Virus record (IMG/VR): IMGVR_UViG_3300017708_000377
Span: 1-35,763 of that record
Reading direction: 5' to 3' (one strand)
DNA length: 35,763 bases
From: a virus
Positions within the stretch are counted from its first letter, which is position 1. The number at the start of each line of letters is the position of its first letter. Below the pieces are notes generated by a model, which made no database searches, was not told where the DNA came from, and worked only from the letters and a program-made list of their open reading frames with translations. Positions 9,731 through 15,955 of this stretch are shown here, piece after piece. The position numbers and the translations under genes were made by a program.

Positions 9731-9988
9731 ATGAAAATTAAAATAATTACAGATAGAAAACCTTGGGCTGACGGTAAAAAGTGGCACATGGGCGAAGAGG
9801 CAGATATTTCTGATTCTGACGCAAAAATTCTAATTAACGCAGGTTTTGCAGAAGCTATTGGCGGTTCTGAGCCTAAAAGAGCTAGAAACTCTAAAGGCCA
9901 GTTAAAAAAAGACGACCCTTCGACCCCTAATATCAATGAAGCTTGGGAAGGTGGAAAAGCTCCTAAGAAAAAGAAAGCTAAAAAATGA
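9731..9988 (+). CDS. Small Lys-rich protein downstream of capsid, unknown
   Basis: 85 residues. I chose ATG 9731 over the upstream TTG 9719, because the TTG overlaps the GGAG (9721-9724) that serves as ribosome binding site 6 bases before the ATG. The N-terminus reads MKIKIITDRKPWADG, and the C-terminus is a basic KKKKAKK tail. Its residues 15-45 resemble short capsid-linked phage proteins, but no function can be assigned. Its stop overlaps the next start (ATGA). Confidence 0.75.
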   Translation: MKIKIITDRKPWADGKKWHMGEEADISDSDAKILINAGFAEAIGGSEPKRARNSKGQLKKDDPSTPNINEAWEGGKAPKKKKAKK

Positions 9989-10260
9989 GCATACAAACGC
10001 GATATCTTGACGAAGACGGTAAAATAGTAATCAACCGCAGTCAGGATATTCAACGCATTCTGGATTTTAACAAAGAACGCAATATTGACGGTCATAACCG
10101 CAAGTCAGATATGAGGCTTGCAGGCTCAATACCTTTTGTTGTGATTGAAATGTGGATGAAAGAGTGTGGTGCTAAAATAGGGAGCCAAGAGCTAAACGAA
10201 TACATCAAGAAAAAATTGATGTCAGGTGAGTTTAGTAAGTTGGTGGCTAACGGTTACTAA
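9985..10260 (+). CDS. Hypothetical phage protein (91 aa)
   Basis: 91 residues, starting in an ATGA overlap with the previous stop. It has a helical charged N-terminal half and a central hydrophobic FVVIEMWMKECGA segment that looks like a buried helix rather than a membrane span. It lies in the small-gene block between capsid and lysis genes. I recognise the type from marine podoviruses but know no function. Confidence 0.75.
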   Translation: MSIQTRYLDEDGKIVINRSQDIQRILDFNKERNIDGHNRKSDMRLAGSIPFVVIEMWMKECGAKIGSQELNEYIKKKLMSGEFSKLVANGY

Positions 10261-10261
10261 C

Positions 10262-10642
10262 ATGGATATGCCCAAAGTAAATATTGCTGTTGCTGCTTCG
10301 GCGGTGGTAGCAATTGTTAGTACAGTGGGCGGTGGTATTTGGTATGCTTCTCAGCAAGCGTCAATCATTGAGGGGCTTACCTCTCAAGTGGAAAGATTGA
10401 CGATTGAGAACAACGCAACTGACCGCACCAACCTAATCAGAGATGTTGAGAACAATAGCGAGAATATTGATGAGATGATTGATATCCTTGCTGAAATTTA
10501 TGATGAGATGGAAGAAGCTGACGAAGAGATTTGGGATGAGGTAGGTAATATGGTTAATTACTTTACCCAGTTGGTTCAATTACAATCTCGCGTAGCAATT
10601 CTTGAAAAGACAGTAGAGTTTACCCGTAAAGACGGTATGTAG
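10262..10642 (+). CDS. N-terminally membrane-anchored coiled-coil protein (spanin-like?)
   Basis: 126 residues from ATG 10262. The upstream candidate at 10226 lies wholly inside the previous gene and is unlikely. One hydrophobic segment (about residues 6-26) is followed by a long acidic coiled coil (about 30-120). This N-in membrane anchor with a helical ectodomain resembles inner-membrane spanins, and it lies upstream of the holin and amidase. No partner outer spanin lipoprotein is visible, so the spanin role is only a possibility. Confidence 0.7.
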   Translation: MDMPKVNIAVAASAVVAIVSTVGGGIWYASQQASIIEGLTSQVERLTIENNATDRTNLIRDVENNSENIDEMIDILAEIYDEMEEADEEIWDEVGNMVNYFTQLVQLQSRVAILEKTVEFTRKDGM

Positions 10643-10644
10643 TT

Positions 10645-11100
10645 ATGGACCCCTTAACAATTTTGGGCGTTGTGAAAAGTTCTTTAGCCGCAGGCAGAAC
10701 TGTCGCAAGTCTTTCAAAAGAAATTGGGCAATTCTTTGATGCAACGGATGCAGCTAAGAAAAAACTGCAAAAAAAAGGTATCACTAGCTCCGATGTTAAT
10801 AGTGTAGCTCTAGACAGATGGGCTAAAGAACGCGAGGCTGCTCAGGCAGAAGAAGAGTTGCGCGAGTGGGTGACGAACAATTTAGGGTTAAGTCAATGGC
10901 AAGCATTACTCCGCATTCGCAAAGAGGTTTTGCAAGAAAAGCGCGAAGCAGAAGCACAGGCAAGGCGTGAGGCGCAAGAAAGGGCGGATTTTGCACTTAC
11001 CTTAATAGCAATCGCTTTGCTACTCTTAACGACCCTGATAGGCTCTGTGGGATATCTCCACTACATGGAATGGATAAATTTACGAAATTGGTTTAGGTGA
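10645..11100 (+). CDS. C-terminally anchored helical membrane protein
   Basis: 151 residues. The N-terminal 110 residues are charged and helical, with an Arg/Glu/Ala-rich coiled coil (about 90-115). One strong transmembrane segment follows (about 117-140). A tail-anchored helical protein next to the lysis block could be a lysis accessory factor. No named family is recognised. Its TGA overlaps the GTG of the next small ORF. Confidence 0.75.
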   Translation: MDPLTILGVVKSSLAAGRTVASLSKEIGQFFDATDAAKKKLQKKGITSSDVNSVALDRWAKEREAAQAEEELREWVTNNLGLSQWQALLRIRKEVLQEKREAEAQARREAQERADFALTLIAIALLLLTTLIGSVGYLHYMEWINLRNWFR

Positions 11101-11207
11101 ACTTAGTAGAGGTAAAGCACAATAGGTTTGTAGTATATACAGACGACGGTAAAGTTGCTATACAAACAAGTGACCTAAGAGTAGCAAGAGGGTTTTTAAA
11201 TGAGTGA
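11097..11207 (+). CDS. Tiny ORF (36 aa), GTG start
   Basis: A 36-residue frame that bridges two genes. Its GTG overlaps the preceding TGA (GTGA), and it runs 8 bases into the next gene. The predicted protein reads like a small beta-strand protein (HNRFVVYTDDGKVAIQTSD). Both junctions are typical of coupled genes and it fills a gap that is otherwise empty, which supports coding. No function is known. Confidence 0.5.
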   Translation: MNLVEVKHNRFVVYTDDGKVAIQTSDLRVARGFLNE

Positions 11208-11547
11208 ATTTGAAAAAGCCGACAGTAACGGTAATGGGGTTATCGAGCCCGACGAGTGGGAGAAGCTACGCTTAGAAGAAAGACGTTTGGAGATAAACGA
11301 CCGGGACTTAAAGAGGGATGCCGAGCGGCGCTATACTGGCTTTGCGCTCGCCGGGATGCTAATTTATCCCTTTATTATATTACTGGCTAGTGTTTTAGGT
11401 TTTGACCAGGCAGCGTCTTTAATTACAGACATTGCGTCTGTCTACGTTATTGCAGCTAGTGGTGTTGTTGCTGCATTTATGGGTTTCAATGCTTACTCCG
11501 CTAAGTCAGACAAGAAGACAACAATGAGTATGGAGGGCGAAAAGTGA
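11200..11547 (+). CDS. Two-TM protein with N-terminal EF-hand, holin-like
   Basis: 115 residues. Residues 8-19 (DSNGNGVIEPDE) form an EF-hand calcium-binding loop with Asp8, Asn10, Asn12, Ile15 and Glu19 in the canonical positions. A charged helix follows, then two transmembrane segments (about 47-66 and 73-94) and a hydrophilic tail. Size and topology suit a class II holin. It lies in the lysis block but a separate 3TM-type holin gene follows, so it may be a pinholin, antiholin or a calcium-sensing lysis regulator. GTGA-type coupling links it to the previous ORF. Confidence 0.75.
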   Translation: MSEFEKADSNGNGVIEPDEWEKLRLEERRLEINDRDLKRDAERRYTGFALAGMLIYPFIILLASVLGFDQAASLITDIASVYVIAASGVVAAFMGFNAYSAKSDKKTTMSMEGEK

Positions 11548-12050
11548 AAATTAGATTAGCCAATTTGACTGATTTAAAATATGTTCACTCTTTGTCAAAA
11601 AAAGAAAGTCATGCTTTGGGTTTTATCCCAAATACTGCATATGAAGCTGCAATCACTGGACATAAAACAGGTAAAAGATGGTCAAATACTTGTAACGATA
11701 AATTATGGTTATGCGAAGAAAACGGTGATACCGTAGGTTTTTTGTTGATGTCGTTTGGTAAGTGGTCAAAGGTTAATCAAATAGCTATTCAAGAGGATGC
11801 AAGAAGAATAGAAAGAGGTAAAGCATTGTTAGAGGCAGGAATAGAACATGGTCAAAGCAGGGGAATACAAGATTTTGCTTGTGGGTGTGCTGATGACCTT
11901 CCCAGTAATCAATTTTGGCAGGGTGTTGGATGGAAGCAATTAGGAGATAGAAAAGGCATTTCTCATAAAAATACTTGGAAAGAAACGTCAAAAAGAAAAG
12001 TTAATATCTATCACTTTCAGGAAAACAGTTTATTTTTTAGGGGAATGTAA
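11544..12050 (+). CDS. GNAT-family N-acetyltransferase
   Basis: 168 residues, starting in an ATGA-like overlap (GTG 11544, with the preceding stop at 11545-11547). The GNAT core is visible: LWLCEENGDTVGFLLM (strands 2-3), then VNQIAIQEDARRIERGKALL (strand 4 with an R-R-x-x-R-G-K version of the acetyl-CoA pyrophosphate loop) and the FWQGVGWKQLG end motif. The substrate is unknown. It is embedded between holin-like genes. It is different from the smaller GNAT-like gene at 1287. Confidence 0.75.
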   Translation: MKIRLANLTDLKYVHSLSKKESHALGFIPNTAYEAAITGHKTGKRWSNTCNDKLWLCEENGDTVGFLLMSFGKWSKVNQIAIQEDARRIERGKALLEAGIEHGQSRGIQDFACGCADDLPSNQFWQGVGWKQLGDRKGISHKNTWKETSKRKVNIYHFQENSLFFRGM

Positions 12051-12430
12051 TGTTACAGTTTTTAAATCCTATAGCTTCACTTGCAGGGTCTTGGCTTGAC
12101 GCAAAGACAACTAAGCAAGCAGCCGAGGCTAAACTAAAGCTAACAGAGGCAGAAGCTAAAGCGAAAATATTATTATCGGAAAAGACAAGCGTTGCCGACT
12201 GGGAGCGCATCATGGCTGAAAATAGTCAGTCGTCATGGAAAGACGAATTTTTCGTAATTGTTTTGTCAATTCCATTAATTTTAGCTTTTGTGCCGGGTGC
12301 CGAGGGCATTGTAGATAGAGGTTTTGAACAACTTCAAAAGGCTCCAGACTGGTATTTTTACAGTTTAGGTTTGGCAATCAGCGCGTCTTTCGGTGTGAAA
12401 GGCTATAAACAGTTTATTAGGAGAAAATAA
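12050..12430 (+). CDS. 3TM-type phage holin
   Basis: 126 residues. It has an amphipathic N-terminal helix, then the motif NSQSSWKDEFFVIVLSIPL, where SWKDE precedes a transmembrane segment, followed by a second segment near PDWYFYSLGLAISASFG. This matches the GTA/3TM holin family widespread in marine phages. Holins permeabilise the inner membrane to release the endolysin. It is immediately followed by the amidase, with overlap of one base. Confidence 0.82.
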   Translation: MLQFLNPIASLAGSWLDAKTTKQAAEAKLKLTEAEAKAKILLSEKTSVADWERIMAENSQSSWKDEFFVIVLSIPLILAFVPGAEGIVDRGFEQLQKAPDWYFYSLGLAISASFGVKGYKQFIRRK

Positions 12431-12858
12431 TGCGAGAAATAGACGAAATAATAATTCATTGCACAGCTACAAATCCAAGTTGGATGGCAGATAAACCTGT
12501 TGAGGATGTTGTTGCAGAAATCCGCAGATGGCATGTAGAAGAACGTAAGTGGTCTGACATAGGCTATCACGCTATTATTCATAGAGATGGCTCAGTAGGC
12601 TACGGTCGCCCCGTAGAACGAACAGGAGCGCATGTAGGCGGTCGAAACAAGACTACAATAGGTGTAAGTTTAGTTGGTGGAAGAGGCTCTGTAGCAGACG
12701 GAGAATTTAGCGACAGCTTCACACCAGAGCAAGAAGCGGCATTGCGACAATTGATAGAAGACTACAAAAAACAAATACCAGGTATTAAAAAAGTAAGTGG
12801 TCATAACGAATACGCTTCTAAAGCTTGCCCAGGGTTTTCTGTACTAGCTTGGCTATAA
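12430..12858 (+). CDS. N-acetylmuramoyl-L-alanine amidase (T7-lysozyme type endolysin)
   Basis: 142 residues, matching the compact amidase_2 fold of T7 lysozyme. The zinc ligands are His10 (IIHCTAT), His125 (SGHNEY) and Cys133 (ACPGF), and catalytic Tyr46 and Lys131 are also in place. It cleaves the amide bond between MurNAc and L-alanine in peptidoglycan. There is no signal peptide, so it needs the preceding holin for export. Its end overlaps the next gene. Confidence 0.93.
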   Translation: MREIDEIIIHCTATNPSWMADKPVEDVVAEIRRWHVEERKWSDIGYHAIIHRDGSVGYGRPVERTGAHVGGRNKTTIGVSLVGGRGSVADGEFSDSFTPEQEAALRQLIEDYKKQIPGIKKVSGHNEYASKACPGFSVLAWL

Positions 12859-13295
12859 ATAAAATTGAATTTGAAGTTGTAGGGCAACCTGTTGGCAAGG
12901 CTCGCCCAAGATTTACTAAATTTGGCCATGTGTACACGCCAGCAAAGACCAAAGATTATGAGGCTCGTTTAACAGCAGCAGCTTGGTCTGCAATGAAAGC
13001 TAAAAAGTTAGAAAAAACTGAAAAAGCTGTGCATCTTGAAGTAGAAGCTCATATGGAAATACCGAGTTCCTGGTCAAAAGTGAAAACTTTAGAGGCGCAA
13101 TTTGGCGCTATACGCCCTACAACAAAACCAGACATAGATAATATTTTAAAATGTGTCGGAGATGCAATTGAAAAGGCTGGGGTAGTAGAAAACGATAAAC
13201 AAATCTATTCCGTCAAAGCCACTAAAAAATATGCTGATACTGAAACGGGTGCAAAAATTTATATATCAGTTTCTTGGCCTAATGGTACAGAATAA
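12849..13295 (+). CDS. rusA: RusA-family Holliday junction resolvase
   Basis: About 148 residues from TTG 12849, which overlaps the amidase stop region. An in-frame TTG at 12825 is an alternative, and no ATG occurs near the N-terminus. RusA features are the N-terminal VVGQPVGKARPRF and the acidic catalytic stretch KPDIDNILKCVGDA (Lys93, Asp95, Asp97, Asp105), followed by VENDKQI. RusA cleaves four-way DNA junctions before packaging. It is the only recombination gene on the plus strand, and its 3' end overlaps the convergent Ref-like gene by 37 bases. Confidence 0.85.
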   Translation: MAINKIEFEVVGQPVGKARPRFTKFGHVYTPAKTKDYEARLTAAAWSAMKAKKLEKTEKAVHLEVEAHMEIPSSWSKVKTLEAQFGAIRPTTKPDIDNILKCVGDAIEKAGVVENDKQIYSVKATKKYADTETGAKIYISVSWPNGTE

Positions 13296-13600
13296 GACCA
13301 GTCAGACCCATATAACTCTCGCCACTTTTTTTTGTCATTATGTATCGCGCAATCTTTTGACTTATCCCACAAAGCTTGGTGGTGCCCATCGCATAGCGGT
13401 ATAGCTTCTAAGTCGCTAGATTTATTTGTGCCATATCTATCATGTATTGGGTGATGTGCTGTAGTCGGGCTATACTGTACCAGACCAAATTTTTTACAAA
13501 CGCAACAAGGCATTTCTCTTATTTTGTCTAAATACTTCGCGTTGCGTTTTGCTTTATCTGCTTTCAGTCCAAGCGGTGGTTTATTTGCTAAATTACTTAT
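13259..13600 (-). CDS. Ref-like HNH recombination nuclease, probable non-ATG start
   Basis: From ATG 13513 the frame gives 84 residues with a CCVC cluster, an AHH pair, a conserved IPLCDGHHQALW motif and a C-terminal AIH..KK.W..LYG segment, which is the pattern of the RecA-dependent Ref nuclease family. The frame stays open upstream for 29 more codons encoding a basic helix (LKADKAKRNAKYLDKIRE), expected before the first cysteines in this family. That extension has no ATG, GTG or TTG. An ATA at 13600-13598 overlaps the stop of the upstream gene as ATAA. The CDS is given from that codon; the safer start is 13513. Confidence 0.75.
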   Translation of the reverse strand: MSNLANKPPLGLKADKAKRNAKYLDKIREMPCCVCKKFGLVQYSPTTAHHPIHDRYGTNKSSDLEAIPLCDGHHQALWDKSKDCAIHNDKKKWRELYGSDWSYSVPLGQETDI

Positions 13601-13812
13601 GACAATACCAATTCTTGATGTTTTCTAATTATATCATTCATATTAGGTTTAGGCGGTATTTCTATCACTTTGTGGTTTACTTTGCCATTGGTTATTTTAT
13701 CAACAACTACTGAAGAACTTTTATCATCAAATAAATTGATTGTAACAACCATATTATTTTCGTGGTCAACTAAAGTAGTATAACTCCATCTTTTTTTATG
13801 CGAGTGGGTCAT
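13597..13812 (-). CDS. Small protein of unknown function (71 aa)
   Basis: 71 residues with a beta-rich core (WSYTTLVDHENNMVVTINLF) and a helical C-terminal end. It overlaps the upstream DUF1367-like gene by 17 bases and its stop overlaps the probable ATA start of the Ref-like gene, so it is within the minus-strand recombination operon. No family is recognised. Confidence 0.7.
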   Translation of the reverse strand: MTHSHKKRWSYTTLVDHENNMVVTINLFDDKSSSVVVDKITNGKVNHKVIEIPPKPNMNDIIRKHQELVLS

Positions 13813-14191
13813 AACCTATAGCCTCAGATAGTTTTTCCATAGCCAATTCAAAATAATCGTTAAATTCTTTTTGGCTCATATCATCAAACGAAATGCTGTC
13901 CATAATACGCATATGTGCGCTTGCTAGACTGTTCCACCTCATTTTGACATATCCACACGCCCATTTCAATTCGCTGTGCAAATGTTGTTCTGTCGGCCAT
14001 CTGTTGGTAGCATCACAAACATTTTTAAGTGTTGCCCAATACAAATTGTGATGTGGGTTTGAACGTTTACCAGTAGCTTTGATATCAAATACTTGATTAT
14101 CTTTGCAATCTCCTAGTTTTTTTGCATCATAGTCTGTAACGGGCAATAACTGCCCGTCACGTTTGATAACTTGTAATTTTATTGTGGCCAT
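13796..14191 (-). CDS. DUF1367-like phage protein (NinB-neighbour type)
   Basis: 131 residues. The segment SNPHHNLYWATLKNVCDATN, then LHSELKWACGYVK and a final SISFDDMSQKEFNDYFELA, follows the general plan of DUF1367 proteins, which occur in recombination/replication regions of lambdoid phages. No enzymatic motif is clear. It overlaps the HTH gene by 13 bases. The family match is from memory and moderate. Confidence 0.65.
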   Translation of the reverse strand: MATIKLQVIKRDGQLLPVTDYDAKKLGDCKDNQVFDIKATGKRSNPHHNLYWATLKNVCDATNRWPTEQHLHSELKWACGYVKMRWNSLASAHMRIMDSISFDDMSQKEFNDYFELAMEKLSEAIGYDPLA

Positions 14192-14409
14192 AATTCTTTA
14201 TTTTGGTCTAGAGAATATTGAGCCCAACTTTTTTTACCGTTACCTACCATAACTTTATCAATAGGCCACCCCTGGTCTTTTTTTAATCTGTGAATGACTG
14301 CTGCAAGTCTAAAACACCCAAACTGATTTAGTGCTTCTATAGGCGTTATTGTTTTGCCTGATTTAAGTAGGTGTAAAACATTCCCATCTTGTGTTGTAAT
14401 ATCTTCCAT
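14179..14409 (-). CDS. Helix-turn-helix domain protein (HTH_39-like)
   Basis: 76 residues. The stretch VLHLLKSGKTITPIEALNQF followed by GCFRLAAVIHRLKKDQGWPI is the signature of a short winged helix-turn-helix family common in phage recombination operons. It probably binds DNA. The start is preceded by an AAGGAG ribosome binding site (minus strand), and it lies 14 bases after the SSB gene. Confidence 0.78.
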   Translation of the reverse strand: MEDITTQDGNVLHLLKSGKTITPIEALNQFGCFRLAAVIHRLKKDQGWPIDKVMVGNGKKSWAQYSLDQNKELWPQ

Positions 14410-14423
14410 AATTTACTCCTTTT

Positions 14424-14750
14424 TTAAAATGGTATTTCTTTTTTGTCTTCTGTTGGTTTATTACCAAGAAGTTCTAAATTTCTTGCGAATATGTTTAAAT
14501 ACACTTTCTTTTGATTGTTATCGTCAATTGTTTCATTCATAGAAAAATCTCCAATAACACTTACTCTTTTACCTCTTTTTAAAAATTCACCGACCCCAAC
14601 AGAATGATATCTGCAACTAAAAAAAGTAGCCGGGGCATCTTTTTTATAAGTGTCATTTACTGCCACACTAAAACGTAAGCTTGGTTTTCCGTTATATTCT
14701 ACCTGCTCTGCGTCAGCAGTAAGGTTTCCAATAATTATTATTTCTTTCAT
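14424..14750 (-). CDS. ssb: Single-stranded DNA-binding protein
   Basis: 108 residues, an OB-fold SSB. It begins MKEIIIIGNLTADAE, has the conserved RFSVAVND strand, a W/F-containing FFSCRYHSVG segment, and the GEFLKRGKRVSVIGDF motif. The short tail ends KKEIPF, resembling the acidic tip (D-D-I-P-F) that binds host proteins. It is shorter than the 150-180 residues of bacterial SSBs because the linker is reduced. It starts in an ATGA overlap with the annealing-protein gene. Confidence 0.9.
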   Translation of the reverse strand: MKEIIIIGNLTADAEQVEYNGKPSLRFSVAVNDTYKKDAPATFFSCRYHSVGVGEFLKRGKRVSVIGDFSMNETIDDNNQKKVYLNIFARNLELLGNKPTEDKKEIPF

Positions 14751-15331
14751 AGTCCAAGTTCCTTTTTTCTTTTTTCATGTGCGTTAACAACATCATCATA
14801 TTGAGGTTCACTAATATCAGGAGCGTTTAGTAAATTTTTGTAACGCTTTTCATTAGCTATAAATTTGTCCATGTTGCAATCTTCATAGAATGTAATAGCA
14901 GCATCTACCCTAGCTTCTGTGTCTAGGTTCATTATTTTTTTAGGCATAGCTTCTTCTATTTCATCGGCTTCTGCCTGACTGTAAACGTGACCATGCAAAC
15001 CAATTAGTTTTAAGATTACCCGATCTTTTGCCCTTTTCTCACTCATAGCGTAGGGGTAATTGTTTTTATTATTGTAAGGTGTGGCTTCGCCAATAGACCA
15101 TTCAGTCTTGTCACCCATATGACCAGTAACACACATGACAGCGTGTTTTTTACCTGCGTCACTTTCAATCATAACTGGCGCATCGAATACAATATTATTT
15201 ACGGCAGCAATTCTTTCACAAGCTTTATGTAATAGAACAGGTGTACCATGAACATCCCATGTGGCTTCTTCTTGCGTCATGTCTATTGTCTTTAGTATTT
15301 CTAATAATTTTTTTGGTAATTGTTTCACCAT
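14747..15331 (-). CDS. Probable single-strand annealing recombinase (Erf/Sak-type)
   Basis: 194 residues. The middle region has KACERIAAVNNIVFDAP, a GHMGDKTEWSIGEA segment, and NNYPYAMSEKRAKDRVILKL followed by IGLHGHVYSQAEADE. This YAMxEKRAxDR pattern is that of phage annealing proteins of the Rad52/Erf superfamily. Annealing proteins pair complementary ssDNA and usually work with the phage SSB, which lies directly downstream. Exact subfamily cannot be decided by eye. Confidence 0.7.
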   Translation of the reverse strand: MVKQLPKKLLEILKTIDMTQEEATWDVHGTPVLLHKACERIAAVNNIVFDAPVMIESDAGKKHAVMCVTGHMGDKTEWSIGEATPYNNKNNYPYAMSEKRAKDRVILKLIGLHGHVYSQAEADEIEEAMPKKIMNLDTEARVDAAITFYEDCNMDKFIANEKRYKNLLNAPDISEPQYDDVVNAHEKRKKELGL

Positions 15332-15567
15332 TATACGTCCTCTCTTGATGCTGCTTCAGCTTGTTTTAAAGCAATCACGTTTTCCTCTAGTTTTTGTAAA
15401 AACAAATCATGGCTTATAACCGCCGTTTCTTTGCCCGCTATAATAGCGTCCAGTAGCGGTGTTATATATTCTGGTGGTATGTTTAGTTCATTTATTACAC
15501 GCAATACTTCTTTAGTAATGTGTAATGCCATATCGTTAGGTGATGGGTATTTTAATGGGTAAGTCAT
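15331..15567 (-). CDS. Small protein, first gene of recombination operon (78 aa)
   Basis: 78 residues, helical and slightly acidic. It is the first gene after the leftward promoter. Ribosome binding site AAGGAAAG precedes the ATG. Its stop shares one base with the start of the annealing-protein gene. No family is recognised. A role as recombination accessory or early regulator is only contextual. Confidence 0.7.
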   Translation of the reverse strand: MTYPLKYPSPNDMALHITKEVLRVINELNIPPEYITPLLDAIIAGKETAVISHDLFLQKLEENVIALKQAEAASREDV

Positions 15568-15588
15568 TTTCTTTCCTTTTAATTCATT

Positions 15589-15616
15589 TTGACTATTGCA
15601 ATATACACTTTAATTA
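15589..15616 (+). promoter_or_regulatory. Rightward sigma70-like promoter
   Basis: TTGACT at 15589-15594 and TAATTA at 15611-15616, spaced by 16 bases, form a plausible promoter for the HTH regulator gene at 15657. The spacer contains the perfect palindrome TATTGCAATA (15594-15603). No expression evidence exists. Confidence 0.5.
15594..15603. promoter_or_regulatory. Candidate operator palindrome
   Basis: TATTGCAATA is a perfect 10-base palindrome, placed in the spacer of the rightward promoter and over the -10 of the leftward one. A related CAATAGCAAT sequence occurs at 15626-15635. It is a candidate binding site for the HTH protein encoded next to it. Confidence 0.4.
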
Positions 15617-15627
15617 ATTAATTACAA
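15600..15627 (-). promoter_or_regulatory. Leftward sigma70-like promoter for recombination operon
   Basis: On the minus strand TTGTAA (complement of 15622-15627) and TATATT (complement of 15600-15605) are spaced by 16 bases. This would transcribe the operon starting at 15567. The -10 overlaps the palindrome TATTGCAATA, so a bound regulator would block it. Confidence 0.5.
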
Positions 15628-15656
15628 TAGCAATAAAATAAAAAAAGGTAAAAAAA

Positions 15657-15899
15657 ATGGAAAACTCTAATATAGAATTGATACCATTGGACAAAATAGC
15701 AAGTAAAATCAAACACTTAAATTTAGCAAAATTATCAAAAGAGACAGGTGTACACAGAACAACGCTGTATAAAATAATAGAGGGCACTATAGACCCCCGT
15801 TATTCTACTGTACGCACATTGTCTAATTATTTAAATTATTTGTCGCTTGTAGACAGATTTAAAAATTTAGGTAAAAATAATAAAAAGGCCGCAGAATAA
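15657..15899 (+). CDS. Small HTH regulator (Cro/CI-like)
   Basis: 80 residues. The segment LAKLSKETGVHRTTLYKIIE is a helix-turn-helix, with a second helix region RTLSNYLNYL that may mediate dimerisation. It lacks the CI cleavage and oligomerisation domain, so it is Cro-sized. It sits beside the divergent promoters and the palindrome at 15594-15603. No integrase was found, so it may act as a lytic timing switch rather than a lysogeny repressor. Confidence 0.75.
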   Translation: MENSNIELIPLDKIASKIKHLNLAKLSKETGVHRTTLYKIIEGTIDPRYSTVRTLSNYLNYLSLVDRFKNLGKNNKKAAE

Positions 15900-15909
15900 A
15901 CTGCGACCT
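15886..15909 (+). terminator. Weak hairpin after HTH gene (possible attenuator)
   Basis: AGGCCGCAG (15886-15894) pairs with CTGCGACCT (15901-15909), with one mismatch and an AATAAA loop. It spans the HTH gene stop codon and is followed by an A-rich, not T-rich, sequence. It is therefore weak evidence for a terminator and could be a processing or attenuation element. Confidence 0.3.
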
Positions 15910-15955
15910 AAAAAGCAATAATTCAACCTATACGCAAAACAGGAGAATGTAATCT

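Noticed and set aside
14354-14542. Plus-strand ORF of 62 residues opposite HTH and SSB genes
   Set aside because: It is antisense to recognisable genes, has no ribosome binding site and reads as low-complexity hydrophobic text.
15657-15899. CI-type lysogeny repressor
   Set aside because: Too short for a CI with cleavage domain, and no integrase or attachment site was seen in the window.
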